Below are positions 16,867-23,030 of a DNA stretch of 30,887 bases, piece after piece. The notes beneath the pieces are model-generated. The model ran no database searches. It saw only the letters and a list, made by a program, of their open reading frames with translations, and had not been told where the DNA came from. The position numbers were made by a program, and so were the translations under genes. The DNA lies in NCBI GenBank assembly GCA_030588935.1, contig JAUUWR010000001.1, forward strand, positions 1 through 30,887, written 5' to 3'. The DNA comes from a bacterium. Lineage in GTDB: Archaea; Nanobdellota; Nanobdellia; Pacearchaeales; GW2011-AR1. Each line of letters begins with the position of its first letter. The first letter of the stretch is position 1.

Positions 16867-17090
16867 TTTCTTATTTTATGTTGTTTTTTTACCTTCTATT
16901 TTATGGAAAAATTAAGAGCCTTCGGACAACTTAATTTTCCTTTTTTATCTATAAGGTTATAAATTTTTAAGTTATGTGAGTGAGTTCTTTTGTTTTCTCC
17001 TTGTCTGCTTAAGCTTCTCTTCTGAGTAAATTAATATTTTATAAGATATTGGTTTTTTATAATATAAGCGAGCGAACAAAGTGAGTGAGC
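16867..17090 (-). promoter_or_regulatory. Recurrent leader of minD with inverted hairpin module
   Basis: The gene strand has the GAGCGA repeat first (17070-17090 on +), then a TATAAAAAACC stretch, ACTCAGAAGAGAAGCTTAAG, TTATAGATAAAAAAGG, and a hairpin. On the + strand GGAAAAATTAAG (16905-16916) pairs with CTTAATTTTCC (16930-16940) with one bulge, and the loop contains CTTCGG. The hairpin and ATCTATAA unit lies in the same + orientation as in the 15165 and 28560 leaders, although this gene is on the minus strand. The module is thus inverted relative to its gene. Confidence 0.6.
17070..17090. repeat. GAGCGA dispersed repeat, copy 3 (minD leader)
   Basis: One mismatch (GTGAGTGAGC). It lies at the far edge of the minD leader, with the same orientation and similar distance to the gene as the other copies. 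Confidence 0.85.
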
Positions 17091-17117
17091 CAATTATATT
17101 TTAACTTTTTTTGACAA

Positions 17118-17573
17118 TTACTTGGATGTCAAAAAAAGCTTGGTATAATTTATAAACCTTTCGAGAATTTCAGCATATTCTTTTAATTTGTCTAAATCAA
17201 CTCTGATTTCTTCTCCTTTGTATATGATTGTTAAGCAAACTCCTTTTCTAAATTCGTTGGCCTTGGTTTTTTTGAGGATATCAATTAATTTAAACATCTC
17301 GTATAATTTGATGGCTTCTATGACTTCTTCTTGTTTTTTGAAAATTTTTTTTATAGCGTCTACTTTTATTTTTGGGGCTGTTGGGATTTTTTTAATCTTT
17401 TTTTTCTTTTTTGCTTTTCCTAATAGCCCATCAATAGAATAATCAATCATTATTTTCCATCTTTTGAGAAGATTAATCATTACATCGCAGGTTTTTGTGT
17501 ATTTCAAACTAACATAAAGCAAATGGTCTGCACTTATTTTTTCTTTAATTATTTCTTCTAAATTTTCTGACAT
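17118..17573 (-). CDS. Hypothetical helical protein, 151 aa (paralogue of 18261-18728)
   Basis: Mostly alpha-helical. The segment SADHLLYVSLKYTKTCDVMI (about 14-33) and the C-terminal VDLDKLKEYAEILERF (about 124-139) match the same positions of the protein at 18261-18728 (ADHMTYVTL..., LDIHKIKEYLLLAKEL). The middle holds a very lysine-rich linker (KAKKKKKIKKI, about 53-63). The arrangement of two helix bundles recalls HEPN-like folds, but no RxxxxH motif is present, so this is only an analogy. It has a family A leader with the best-formed hairpin in the window. The function is unknown. Confidence 0.72.
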   Translation of the reverse strand: MSENLEEIIKEKISADHLLYVSLKYTKTCDVMINLLKRWKIMIDYSIDGLLGKAKKKKKIKKIPTAPKIKVDAIKKIFKKQEEVIEAIKLYEMFKLIDILKKTKANEFRKGVCLTIIYKGEEIRVDLDKLKEYAEILERFINYTKLFLTSK

Positions 17574-17765
17574 GTTTTATTATATTATTTTTTGGAATCT
17601 TACAATTTACTTGATATTATTAACTGGAATCTTAATGAATAATACCTTACTCAGATGAGTAGCTTAAGTTCTCTTTTACTCTCTTACGCTTCTCATATCA
17701 AGCGTTATATTTTATTTATTATGAGTTTTTTATATAAAAGAGGCGAGCGAACAAAGTGAGCGAGC
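17574..17765 (-). promoter_or_regulatory. Recurrent structured leader (family A, full form) of 17118-17573
   Basis: It contains all modules: the GAGCGA repeat (17745-17765 on +), TTTATATAAAAAAC, AACGCTTGATATGAG, a hairpin, two AGATTCCA copies and the TTGATATTATTAACTGGAAT block (17611-17630, one mismatch). The hairpin on + is ATGAG 17655-17659/CTCAT 17692-17696, AGC 17661-17663/GCT 17688-17690, TAAG 17665-17668/CTTA 17683-17686, with single mismatches between the helices. Bases 17766-17916 hold no gene; a TTTTTAAAAG TATA-like run at about 17887-17896 serves the + gene at 17951. Confidence 0.7.
17745..17765. repeat. GAGCGA dispersed repeat, copy 4 (17118-17573 leader)
   Basis: Identical to copy 1 over 21 nt and shares the flank CTGATATATT with copy 2. 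Confidence 0.85.
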
Positions 17766-17916
17766 CTGATATATTCCATTTGTTTGTTTTTAGTGTTATA
17801 TACCTCATTTTCTGTTAAAATGGCGAAAAAGAGTTTAAAATAAAGGTAGAACTTCTATATAAATGTTGGTTTTGTTTGTAGAAAGGTTTTTAAAAGACAA
17901 ATTTATTATAAATCTA

Positions 17917-17944
17917 CCTAAAAGGGAAGGAGAGTTCTAATAAG
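17917..17944 (+). promoter_or_regulatory. Family B leader motif before 17951
   Basis: ACCTAAAAGGGAAGGAGAG then TTCTAATAAG stands 6 nt before the ATG. The TATA-like GTTTTTAAAAG lies about 25 nt upstream, so the motif should be the 5' end of the transcript. It is nearly identical to the copies at 14384 and 22009. Confidence 0.62.
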
Positions 17945-17950
17945 AGAAAC

Positions 17951-18259
17951 ATGGTATATAAAAAAACATTAAAAGATTTTATATTATATTGTAAATACAG
18001 TTTAAAAGGACAAGTTTTTATAGATATTGGAGCTCCAATAACAATTAAAGGAAATCAGGGTTTAGAACACAAATCTTCTCCAAATAAAGGAGTTCCTTAT
18101 CGTGTGTTAGACATACTTGATAAGGCAAAATGGAATCCAAATCAACTTAGGACAACGCTAATAATAGAGTATGAAAATCAGACAACTGGGGAAACAAAGA
18201 TAGAACAGACATATTTGGATGAGAGACTTAATGATGAGTCTAGGTCGCAGGATTGGTAG
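17951..18259 (+). CDS. Hypothetical protein, 102 aa (family B leader)
   Basis: Unrecognised soluble protein that looks beta-rich: QVFIDIGAPITIKGNQG (about 21-37), VPYRVLDILDK (about 48-58), LRTTLIIEYENQTTGETKIE (about 66-85), then a polar acidic tail. There is no membrane segment or cysteine pair. It is a single gene on the + strand, stopping 1 nt before the 3' end of the convergent gene at 18261. The shared leader groups it with the unknown genes at 10745, 14420 and 22039. Confidence 0.7.
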   Translation: MVYKKTLKDFILYCKYSLKGQVFIDIGAPITIKGNQGLEHKSSPNKGVPYRVLDILDKAKWNPNQLRTTLIIEYENQTTGETKIEQTYLDERLNDESRSQDW

Positions 18260-18260
18260 T

Positions 18261-18728
18261 TTAATTTGTTTTCACCCTCTTATTAACCTCCATCAGCAAT
18301 TCTTTAGCTAATAAGAGATATTCTTTGATTTTATGAATGTCAAGAGTTTGTGTGTGCAGGTTATCTGAAAGAATGACCACTTTGTTTTGCTTGACAAACT
18401 CCATTGCACTTTGTTTGTGTTTTTTATTTAATTCAAGGATTTCGAGGATTTTTTTGATTTGTTCGTTGGTTAAATTATAGGTTTTAGCGCATTTATCTGT
18501 GAAAGTCCTGATGTTTTCTCTGTTATTTGCGTAAAGTTGGATTCTCTTGTATAAATACTCATAATTTAAAATGGCATTTATGCAGTTTATTATTGATTTA
18601 TGGATTTCATCGAAGATTTTTAAAATAAGCCTTTGTTCGTTTACAAGAGGTAATGTAACATATGTCATGTGGTCTGCTATTTGCAGGCTTCTTACAGCTT
18701 GTTTTAAATTTTCCTGGAATTTTTCCAT
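18261..18728 (-). CDS. Hypothetical helical protein, 155 aa (paralogue of 17118-17573)
   Basis: All-helical. It shares with the 17118 protein the N-terminal ADHMTYVTLPLVNEQRLIL (about 18-36) and the C-terminal LDIHKIKEYLLLAKEL (about 128-143), plus an EF...(V/C) beta-like stretch before it. It lacks the lysine-rich linker of its paralogue; instead it has YEYLYKRIQLYANNREN (about 56-72). Both genes carry family A leaders on the same strand, with the 17951 gene inserted between them on the other strand. An HEPN-like or helical-bundle partner pair is conceivable but unproven. Confidence 0.75.
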   Translation of the reverse strand: MEKFQENLKQAVRSLQIADHMTYVTLPLVNEQRLILKIFDEIHKSIINCINAILNYEYLYKRIQLYANNRENIRTFTDKCAKTYNLTNEQIKKILEILELNKKHKQSAMEFVKQNKVVILSDNLHTQTLDIHKIKEYLLLAKELLMEVNKRVKTN

Positions 18729-18892
18729 AACAAATAGAAGGAAGATTTGTTAATAAAATTATATGTATTGGAATTATTTTATTCTTTATTCTGGAATCCT
18801 TAGAAAATTTTAAGTGTTTAATATTGGTTTATTTAGCGTACTTGAGCATTTCATCTCTCGAACTTATGTTCTTGTAAGATTATTAGTTAATG
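18729..18892 (-). promoter_or_regulatory. Recurrent leader (family A) of 18261-18728
   Basis: The gene strand reads ACTAATAATCTTACAAGAAC, ATAAGTTCGAGAGATGA, ATGCTCAAG, CGCTAAATAAACC, AAGGATTCCAG, ATTCCA, then ATG. The TTACAAGA...AAGTTCGAGAGATGA part matches the prf1, ligase and OB-gene leaders closely. The right arm of the hairpin is not obvious. It fills the space between the secG stop and this gene. Confidence 0.58.
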
Positions 18893-18895
18893 ATA

Positions 18896-19063
18896 TTAAC
18901 CACTAATGGGAAAGAAGATTTTTAAGATTACAACAAAAGCTATAATTGCGATTATAAATAAGATTATATGGGAGGGTTTTATTTTGAATCTGCTGTTGTA
19001 TTCTTCACTATAACGCATTAATCCGCCTCCTGAAGAGGGCATGTGTATTCCTTGTTGTGCCAT
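18896..19063 (-). CDS. secG: Preprotein translocase subunit Sec61-beta (SecG)
   Basis: This 55-aa gene is easily missed because of its size. The product reads MAQQGIHMPSSGGGLMRYSE, then EYNSRFKIKPSHIIL, then a single membrane helix (about 33-51, IILFIIAIIAFVVILKIFF). This is the classical archaeal Sec61-beta layout: a glycine-rich cytosolic N-terminus with GGGLMRYSEE, the KIKPSHII pre-helix motif, and one C-terminal transmembrane segment. It is the small third subunit of the SecYE(beta) protein-conducting channel in the cell membrane. A short family A leader precedes it. Confidence 0.92.
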   Translation of the reverse strand: MAQQGIHMPSSGGGLMRYSEEYNSRFKIKPSHIILFIIAIIAFVVILKIFFPISG

Positions 19064-19150
19064 TTTATTTGTCTTATTTAATTTATTTGGAATTTAATTA
19101 ATATTTTAAGCTATGTTGATGAGTAGCTTGAGTTTCTGTTGTGTGTATCT
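19064..19150 (-). promoter_or_regulatory. Short recurrent leader (family A, partial) of secG
   Basis: On the gene strand only the right half is kept: AACTCAAGCTACTCATCAAC, AGCTTAAAATATTAATTAA, ATTCCAAATAA, then ATG. On the + strand GATGAGTAGCTTGAG lies at about 19119-19133 with no matching CTCATC arm. This partial copy helps delimit the modules. Confidence 0.5.
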
Positions 19151-19234
19151 CTATTCTTTTTAAGATAATGATATTCTTTTATTTTGTTAATTTCTACAAT
19201 AAGATATTATTTAAAAAGGTTGTTGTTGTAATAT

Positions 19235-19459
19235 TTAAGCGGCTTGTTTAGAAATTTTAACAAATGTATCTATAGAGCTATGGTATTTTCTACATCTCCT
19301 AGCTATTTGTTTTTGGCTTAATCCTTCTATTGAATCTCCTATATCATTATGTTTTTCCTTAATATTATAATAATCTATTTTATCGAATTCAGTTAGTGTT
19401 TCGTTTGAGTATTTTTCCCAAATTTCTTTAAGTTCTTGTTTATGAAATTCTGCTAACAT
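19235..19459 (-). CDS. Hypothetical protein, 74 aa
   Basis: Small charged helical protein. LAEFHKQELKEIWEKYSNE and SQKQIARRCRKYHSSIDTFV look like two amphipathic helices, the second basic enough to touch nucleic acid and slightly HTH-like (SQKQIARRCRKY). There is no further support. It diverges from valS (81 nt between starts). It is probably real, given its length in AT-rich sequence and its normal codon use. Confidence 0.5.
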   Translation of the reverse strand: MLAEFHKQELKEIWEKYSNETLTEFDKIDYYNIKEKHNDIGDSIEGLSQKQIARRCRKYHSSIDTFVKISKQAA

Positions 19460-19540
19460 ATTTTATTAATTTATATTTATTTTTTAAGCATTTAGATATA
19501 CAATCACAAGATTTAAAATATAAGTTTATTTAAAAAGGTT

Positions 19541-21970
19541 ATGGATATATATGATGCACAAAAAGTAGAGCAAAAAATTCGTAGATTTTGGGAAAAGGAG
19601 AAAATCTTTAAGTTTGATTTTAAAAGAAAAGGCAGGGTTTTTAGTATAGATACTCCGCCACCATATGTTTCTGGAGCAATGCATATCGGGCATGCTTTTT
19701 CATATGCTCAGCAAGATTTTATAGTAAGATTTAGAAGAATGAGTGGAAATGTCTTTTATCCATTTGGGACAGATGATAATGGACTGCCTACTGAAAGATT
19801 TGTTGAAAAGATAAATAAAATAAAAAGCAAGAGTATGTCAAGAGCAAAATTCATAGAATTATGTCTGAAAACCATTAAAAAAATGACTCCTGGATTTGTG
19901 CAGGATTACAAGGATTTGGGTATTTCTGCTGATTATGATATTTATTATTCTACTATTGATAAAAATGCGCAAAAAGTTTCCCAGAAATCTTTTGTTGATT
20001 TATTTAAAAAAAGAGAAATATATAAAAAAGAATTTCCGACTTTGTGGTGTCCAGAATGCCAGACATCTATTGCCCAGGCAGAATTGGAAGATAAAGAAAA
20101 AGAGACTACATTGAATTATATTAAAGGAAAGATGGAAGATGGTTCGTTTATTATTTATGCAACGACTCGTCCTGAATTGCATCCAGGATGTATTGGTATT
20201 TCTTTGGATCAAAAAGGAGATTATGTTAAAGTGAAAAGAGATGGTGGTGAAACTTGGATTCTGAGCAAGGATGCAGTTAAAGAAATGAAAAAAGAATTTC
20301 CTATGGATATTATTGAAAAGTTTAAGGGAAAAGATTTGCTCGGGAAAAAGGTTGAGATTAAATTTTCTGAGCAACCTGTTTATATTTCTCATGATATTTC
20401 TGCAAAGACAGGTTATGGAACCGGGGTTGTGTACTATTGCAGTTATGGGGGGTTAGATTGTGTTTTGTGGCTGACTCGCCATTCTGAAGCAAAGATAATT
20501 TCTGTTATGAGTGAGTCTGGAATTTATACAAAAGGTCCATGTAAAGGGATGAGATCAGATGCAGCAAGAGAGAAAATTTTAGAGTTGCTGGACAAGGAAG
20601 GATATTTAATTAAGAAAGAGAAAATGAAACATTCTGCTAATGTTCATGATAAGTGCGGGACTCCAGTTGAATATATTCAAACAGAGCAGTGGTTTATTAA
20701 GATTTTAGATAAAAAGAAAAAATTAATTGAGCAAGGGAAGAAAATTAAGTGGTATCCTGAGTTTATGTTTAAGAGGTATGAGAACTGGGTTAATGGATTA
20801 GAATGGAATTGGAGTATTTCAAGAGACAGGCATTTTGGAGTTCCTATTCCTGTTTGGGAGTGCAGGTGTGGGAAGATAATCTTGCCTGAGGAAAATGAAT
20901 TACCTGTAGACCCTTTGCAAGTTAAGAAAAAATGCTCTAAATGCGGAGAAATTGCAAAAGGAGAAGAAAGAGTTTTAGATACTTGGGCAACTTCTTCTTT
21001 AACACCTCAAATTGCTAGTTCTTTAATTAATAATAAAGTTAAGATTCCATATTCTCTTCGTCCGCAAGCTCATGATATAATAAGAACTTGGGCGTTTTAC
21101 ACAATAGTCAAATCTTTGCTTCATGAAAATAAAATTCCTTGGGAAAATATTATGGTTTCTGGTTTTGTTACATTAGGAGGAAAGAAAATGTCAAAAAGCA
21201 AGGGGACTGGTGTTCAGCCTCATGAAGTTTTTGAAAAATATGGTGCAGATGCATTAAGGTTTTGGGCATCTGGAAGCAAATTGGGAGAAGATTTAAATTA
21301 TCAAGAAAAAGATTTAATTGCAGGAAAAAGATTTGCAACTAAATTATGGAATGCTTCTCGGTTTGTTTTTATGAATTTGAAAGATTATGATGGAAAGAAG
21401 CCGAAGAAGTTAGAGAAAATTGATGAGTTGTTTTTGGGAAAGTTAAATTTTTTGATTAGGGATTGCACTAAATATTTTGAGAAATATGAATATTCAAAAG
21501 CAAGAGCAGAGACAGATAAATTTTTTTGGCATGATTTTTGTGATAATTATCTTGAGATTGTTAAGAAGAGGGTTTATAAGGGAAAAGGGGGCAAGAGAGC
21601 TTCTGCACAATATGGCTTATATCAGTCGTTGTTGACTATATTGAAGTTGATTGCTCCGATAATGCCTTTTATTACAGAAGAGATTTATCAGAATTATTTT
21701 AGGAAGTTTGAGAGGAAGAAGAGTGTTCATATTTCAAAATGGCCTGAAGCTGGGAAAATTGGAGATTCAAAAGAATTTGATTTGTTTATTAGAATTTTAA
21801 GTAAAGTTAGGCAAGCAAAAACAAAGGTTAAAAAGTCAATGAATGCTGAGATTGATTTGAGTATTGATAAAAAAGATTATGCCCGGTTGGATGGGATGAT
21901 TGAAGATTTGAAAGATGTTGTGAATGCGAAAGAAATGAAAACTGGGAAGTTTGGGGTGGAATTTATATAA
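19541..21970 (+). CDS. valS: Valyl-tRNA synthetase
   Basis: It charges tRNA-Val and edits mis-activated threonine. The 809-aa class I enzyme has HIGH signature MHIGHA (47-52) and KMSKS signature KKMSKSKG (K549-S553). The editing (CP1) domain lies at about 190-360, with TTRPELHPGCIG. A zinc-ribbon-like CxC (CRCG) and CSKCG pair flank the ILPEENELPVD segment near 445-470, followed by RVLDTWATSSLTP. The helical anticodon domain follows at about 590-740. It is somewhat shorter than bacterial ValRS, lacking most of the long C-terminal coiled coil. TTTAAAAAGG just before the ATG suggests a promoter very close to the gene. It lacks both leader families. Confidence 0.97.
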   Translation: MDIYDAQKVEQKIRRFWEKEKIFKFDFKRKGRVFSIDTPPPYVSGAMHIGHAFSYAQQDFIVRFRRMSGNVFYPFGTDDNGLPTERFVEKINKIKSKSMSRAKFIELCLKTIKKMTPGFVQDYKDLGISADYDIYYSTIDKNAQKVSQKSFVDLFKKREIYKKEFPTLWCPECQTSIAQAELEDKEKETTLNYIKGKMEDGSFIIYATTRPELHPGCIGISLDQKGDYVKVKRDGGETWILSKDAVKEMKKEFPMDIIEKFKGKDLLGKKVEIKFSEQPVYISHDISAKTGYGTGVVYYCSYGGLDCVLWLTRHSEAKIISVMSESGIYTKGPCKGMRSDAAREKILELLDKEGYLIKKEKMKHSANVHDKCGTPVEYIQTEQWFIKILDKKKKLIEQGKKIKWYPEFMFKRYENWVNGLEWNWSISRDRHFGVPIPVWECRCGKIILPEENELPVDPLQVKKKCSKCGEIAKGEERVLDTWATSSLTPQIASSLINNKVKIPYSLRPQAHDIIRTWAFYTIVKSLLHENKIPWENIMVSGFVTLGGKKMSKSKGTGVQPHEVFEKYGADALRFWASGSKLGEDLNYQEKDLIAGKRFATKLWNASRFVFMNLKDYDGKKPKKLEKIDELFLGKLNFLIRDCTKYFEKYEYSKARAETDKFFWHDFCDNYLEIVKKRVYKGKGGKRASAQYGLYQSLLTILKLIAPIMPFITEEIYQNYFRKFERKKSVHISKWPEAGKIGDSKEFDLFIRILSKVRQAKTKVKKSMNAEIDLSIDKKDYARLDGMIEDLKDVVNAKEMKTGKFGVEFI

Positions 21971-22008
21971 TGGATAGATTTAAAAATAACAAAATCATAA
22001 TAAAATTG

Positions 22009-22034
22009 CCTAAATGGGAAAGAGAGTTCTGAGT
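22009..22034 (+). promoter_or_regulatory. Family B leader motif before 22039
   Basis: GCCTAAATGGGAAAGAGAG then TTCTGAG lies just before the ATG at 22039, and GATTTAAAAATAAC about 25-30 nt upstream is the TATA-like box. The spacing of box, motif and start matches the other three copies. Confidence 0.62.
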
Positions 22035-22038
22035 GAAA

Positions 22039-22380
22039 ATGCAAAAAGGATTATTAAGAAAAATTGGATATGGAATATTAATAGCTTTGGCCTCAGGTGT
22101 ATTAAGTGGAAAATTAAGTTACGAAGAAGGTTATAAAAGAGGGGTAGGAAAAGAAAGAAAGGAATATGAAGAAAGAATAATGCACGCAAAGATAAAAGAT
22201 ATAAATTTAGATGGAAAAGGAGATTTAATTCTCCCACATTATGAAGATGATGTGTGGATTCCCAGGTTATTTATCAATGAAGGAGAATTTTTTTGCCCAG
22301 TGGAAACATATGTAAAAGTAAATTCAAGGAAGGAATTATATAAGTTGTATGAAGTTGGATATGAAGAAATTAAAAAATAA
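22039..22380 (+). CDS. Membrane-anchored protein with an EF-hand-like calcium loop
   Basis: I start at the ATG at 22039 (113 aa); an in-frame GTG lies 6 nt earlier. The N-terminus has one hydrophobic segment (IGYGILIALASGVLSG, about 8-23) and then a charged helix (KRGVGKERKEYEERI). A DINLDGKGD sequence (about 54-62) has the D-x-N-x-D-G-x-G-D spacing of EF-hand, dockerin and FG-GAP calcium loops, and is followed by an acidic HYEDD. The soluble part probably faces outward. It is followed 8 nt later by the gene at 22389, a likely operon under the family B leader. Confidence 0.72.
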   Translation: MQKGLLRKIGYGILIALASGVLSGKLSYEEGYKRGVGKERKEYEERIMHAKIKDINLDGKGDLILPHYEDDVWIPRLFINEGEFFCPVETYVKVNSRKELYKLYEVGYEEIKK

Positions 22381-22388
22381 AAAATAAA

Positions 22389-22865
22389 ATGTTTGAAAAT
22401 TTTACAGATAGAAGCAAAAAAGTAATGGCTCTTGCTAATCAAGAAGCTCTTAATTTTAATCATGAATATATTGGGACAGAACATGTTTCATCACAATCAA
22501 AAGTTCAGGAAATTGAAAAACCTTGGAAAATCCCTAGAAAAGATATGGACCTTATAACATTTTTACAAATTCAGAAATATAAAGTAGTTGAAGGGCCGAC
22601 AGATTATTTTGATATATCAAAAGTAGAAGATTCTTCTGATATAAAGATTGGGAAACTTAATTTTGATAGGGATGGATATATAAGGGTTATTTATGATTTA
22701 AACAATGTGAAACAAATAGGGCATGCTCTTGATTTAAGAGACATTTTTGACAACAATGGGGTTAAATACCAAGAAGAGCCTCCTTCTTCAGAAATTCTAG
22801 AAGCATTAAAAAAACCTGTAAAAGATGTAGCTTCTCTTATAGATAGATTAGAAAAAAGAGTTTAG
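22389..22865 (+). CDS. Protein with a ClpC-like N-terminal fragment and an unknown domain
   Basis: The first 33 residues (MFENFTDRSKKVMALANQEA, then NFNHEYIGTEHV) match the first helices of the ClpA/ClpB/ClpC N-terminal domain. Normal Clp proteins continue with LLGL... and further repeats; here the match stops at IGTEHV and an unrelated region of about 120 aa follows (KIGKLNFDRDGYIRVIYDLN near 80-99, a C-terminal helix near 135-158). No AAA+ motif is present. It may be a fused or captured Clp N-fragment acting as an adaptor, but this is inference. It follows the 22039 gene by 8 nt in the same transcript. Confidence 0.7.
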   Translation: MFENFTDRSKKVMALANQEALNFNHEYIGTEHVSSQSKVQEIEKPWKIPRKDMDLITFLQIQKYKVVEGPTDYFDISKVEDSSDIKIGKLNFDRDGYIRVIYDLNNVKQIGHALDLRDIFDNNGVKYQEEPPSSEILEALKKPVKDVASLIDRLEKRV

Positions 22866-22899
22866 AAACAATTATAAAACTATTTCTATTTGATTTATT

Positions 22900-23030
22900 A
22901 TATAAAAAACACCTATAACTTTATAAGAATATAAGTTCGAGAGATGAGGAGCTTAAGCAAACAAAAAAGGCGCAAGCAAACTCATAACATAACTTAATAT
23001 ATTGTAAGATTCCAAAAAAATAAAAACAAA
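22900..23030 (+). promoter_or_regulatory. Recurrent structured leader (family A) of prf1
   Basis: It reads CTTTATAAGAATATAAG, TTCGAGAGATGAGGAGC, TTAAGCAAAC, A-rich loop, GCAAGCAAAC, CTCAT, AACTTAATATATTGTAAG, ATTCCA, then A-rich sequence to ATG. ATGAG 22944-22948 pairs with CTCAT 22981-22985, and GCTT 22951-22954 with AAGC 22974-22977. It has the duplicated AAGCAAAC seen also in the OB-gene leader. It is in the same orientation relative to its gene as on the minus strand, so gene direction and element direction agree. Confidence 0.68.

Noticed and set aside
3201..17765. CRISPR-like array from the GAGCGA repeats
   Set aside because: The four copies are up to 14.5 kb apart, each in a different leader, with no regular spacing or spacers.
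17118..18728. HEPN toxin or toxin-antitoxin pair
   Set aside because: No RxxxxH catalytic motif is present in either protein and the genes are not adjacent or overlapping as a toxin-antitoxin pair would be.
22941..23020. Leader as a C/D box sRNA (GATGAG resembling box C, CTGA resembling box D)
   Set aside because: The box C consensus RTGATGA is not met, box D is missing in this and other copies, and no terminal stem fits; the hairpin arrangement explains the conservation better.
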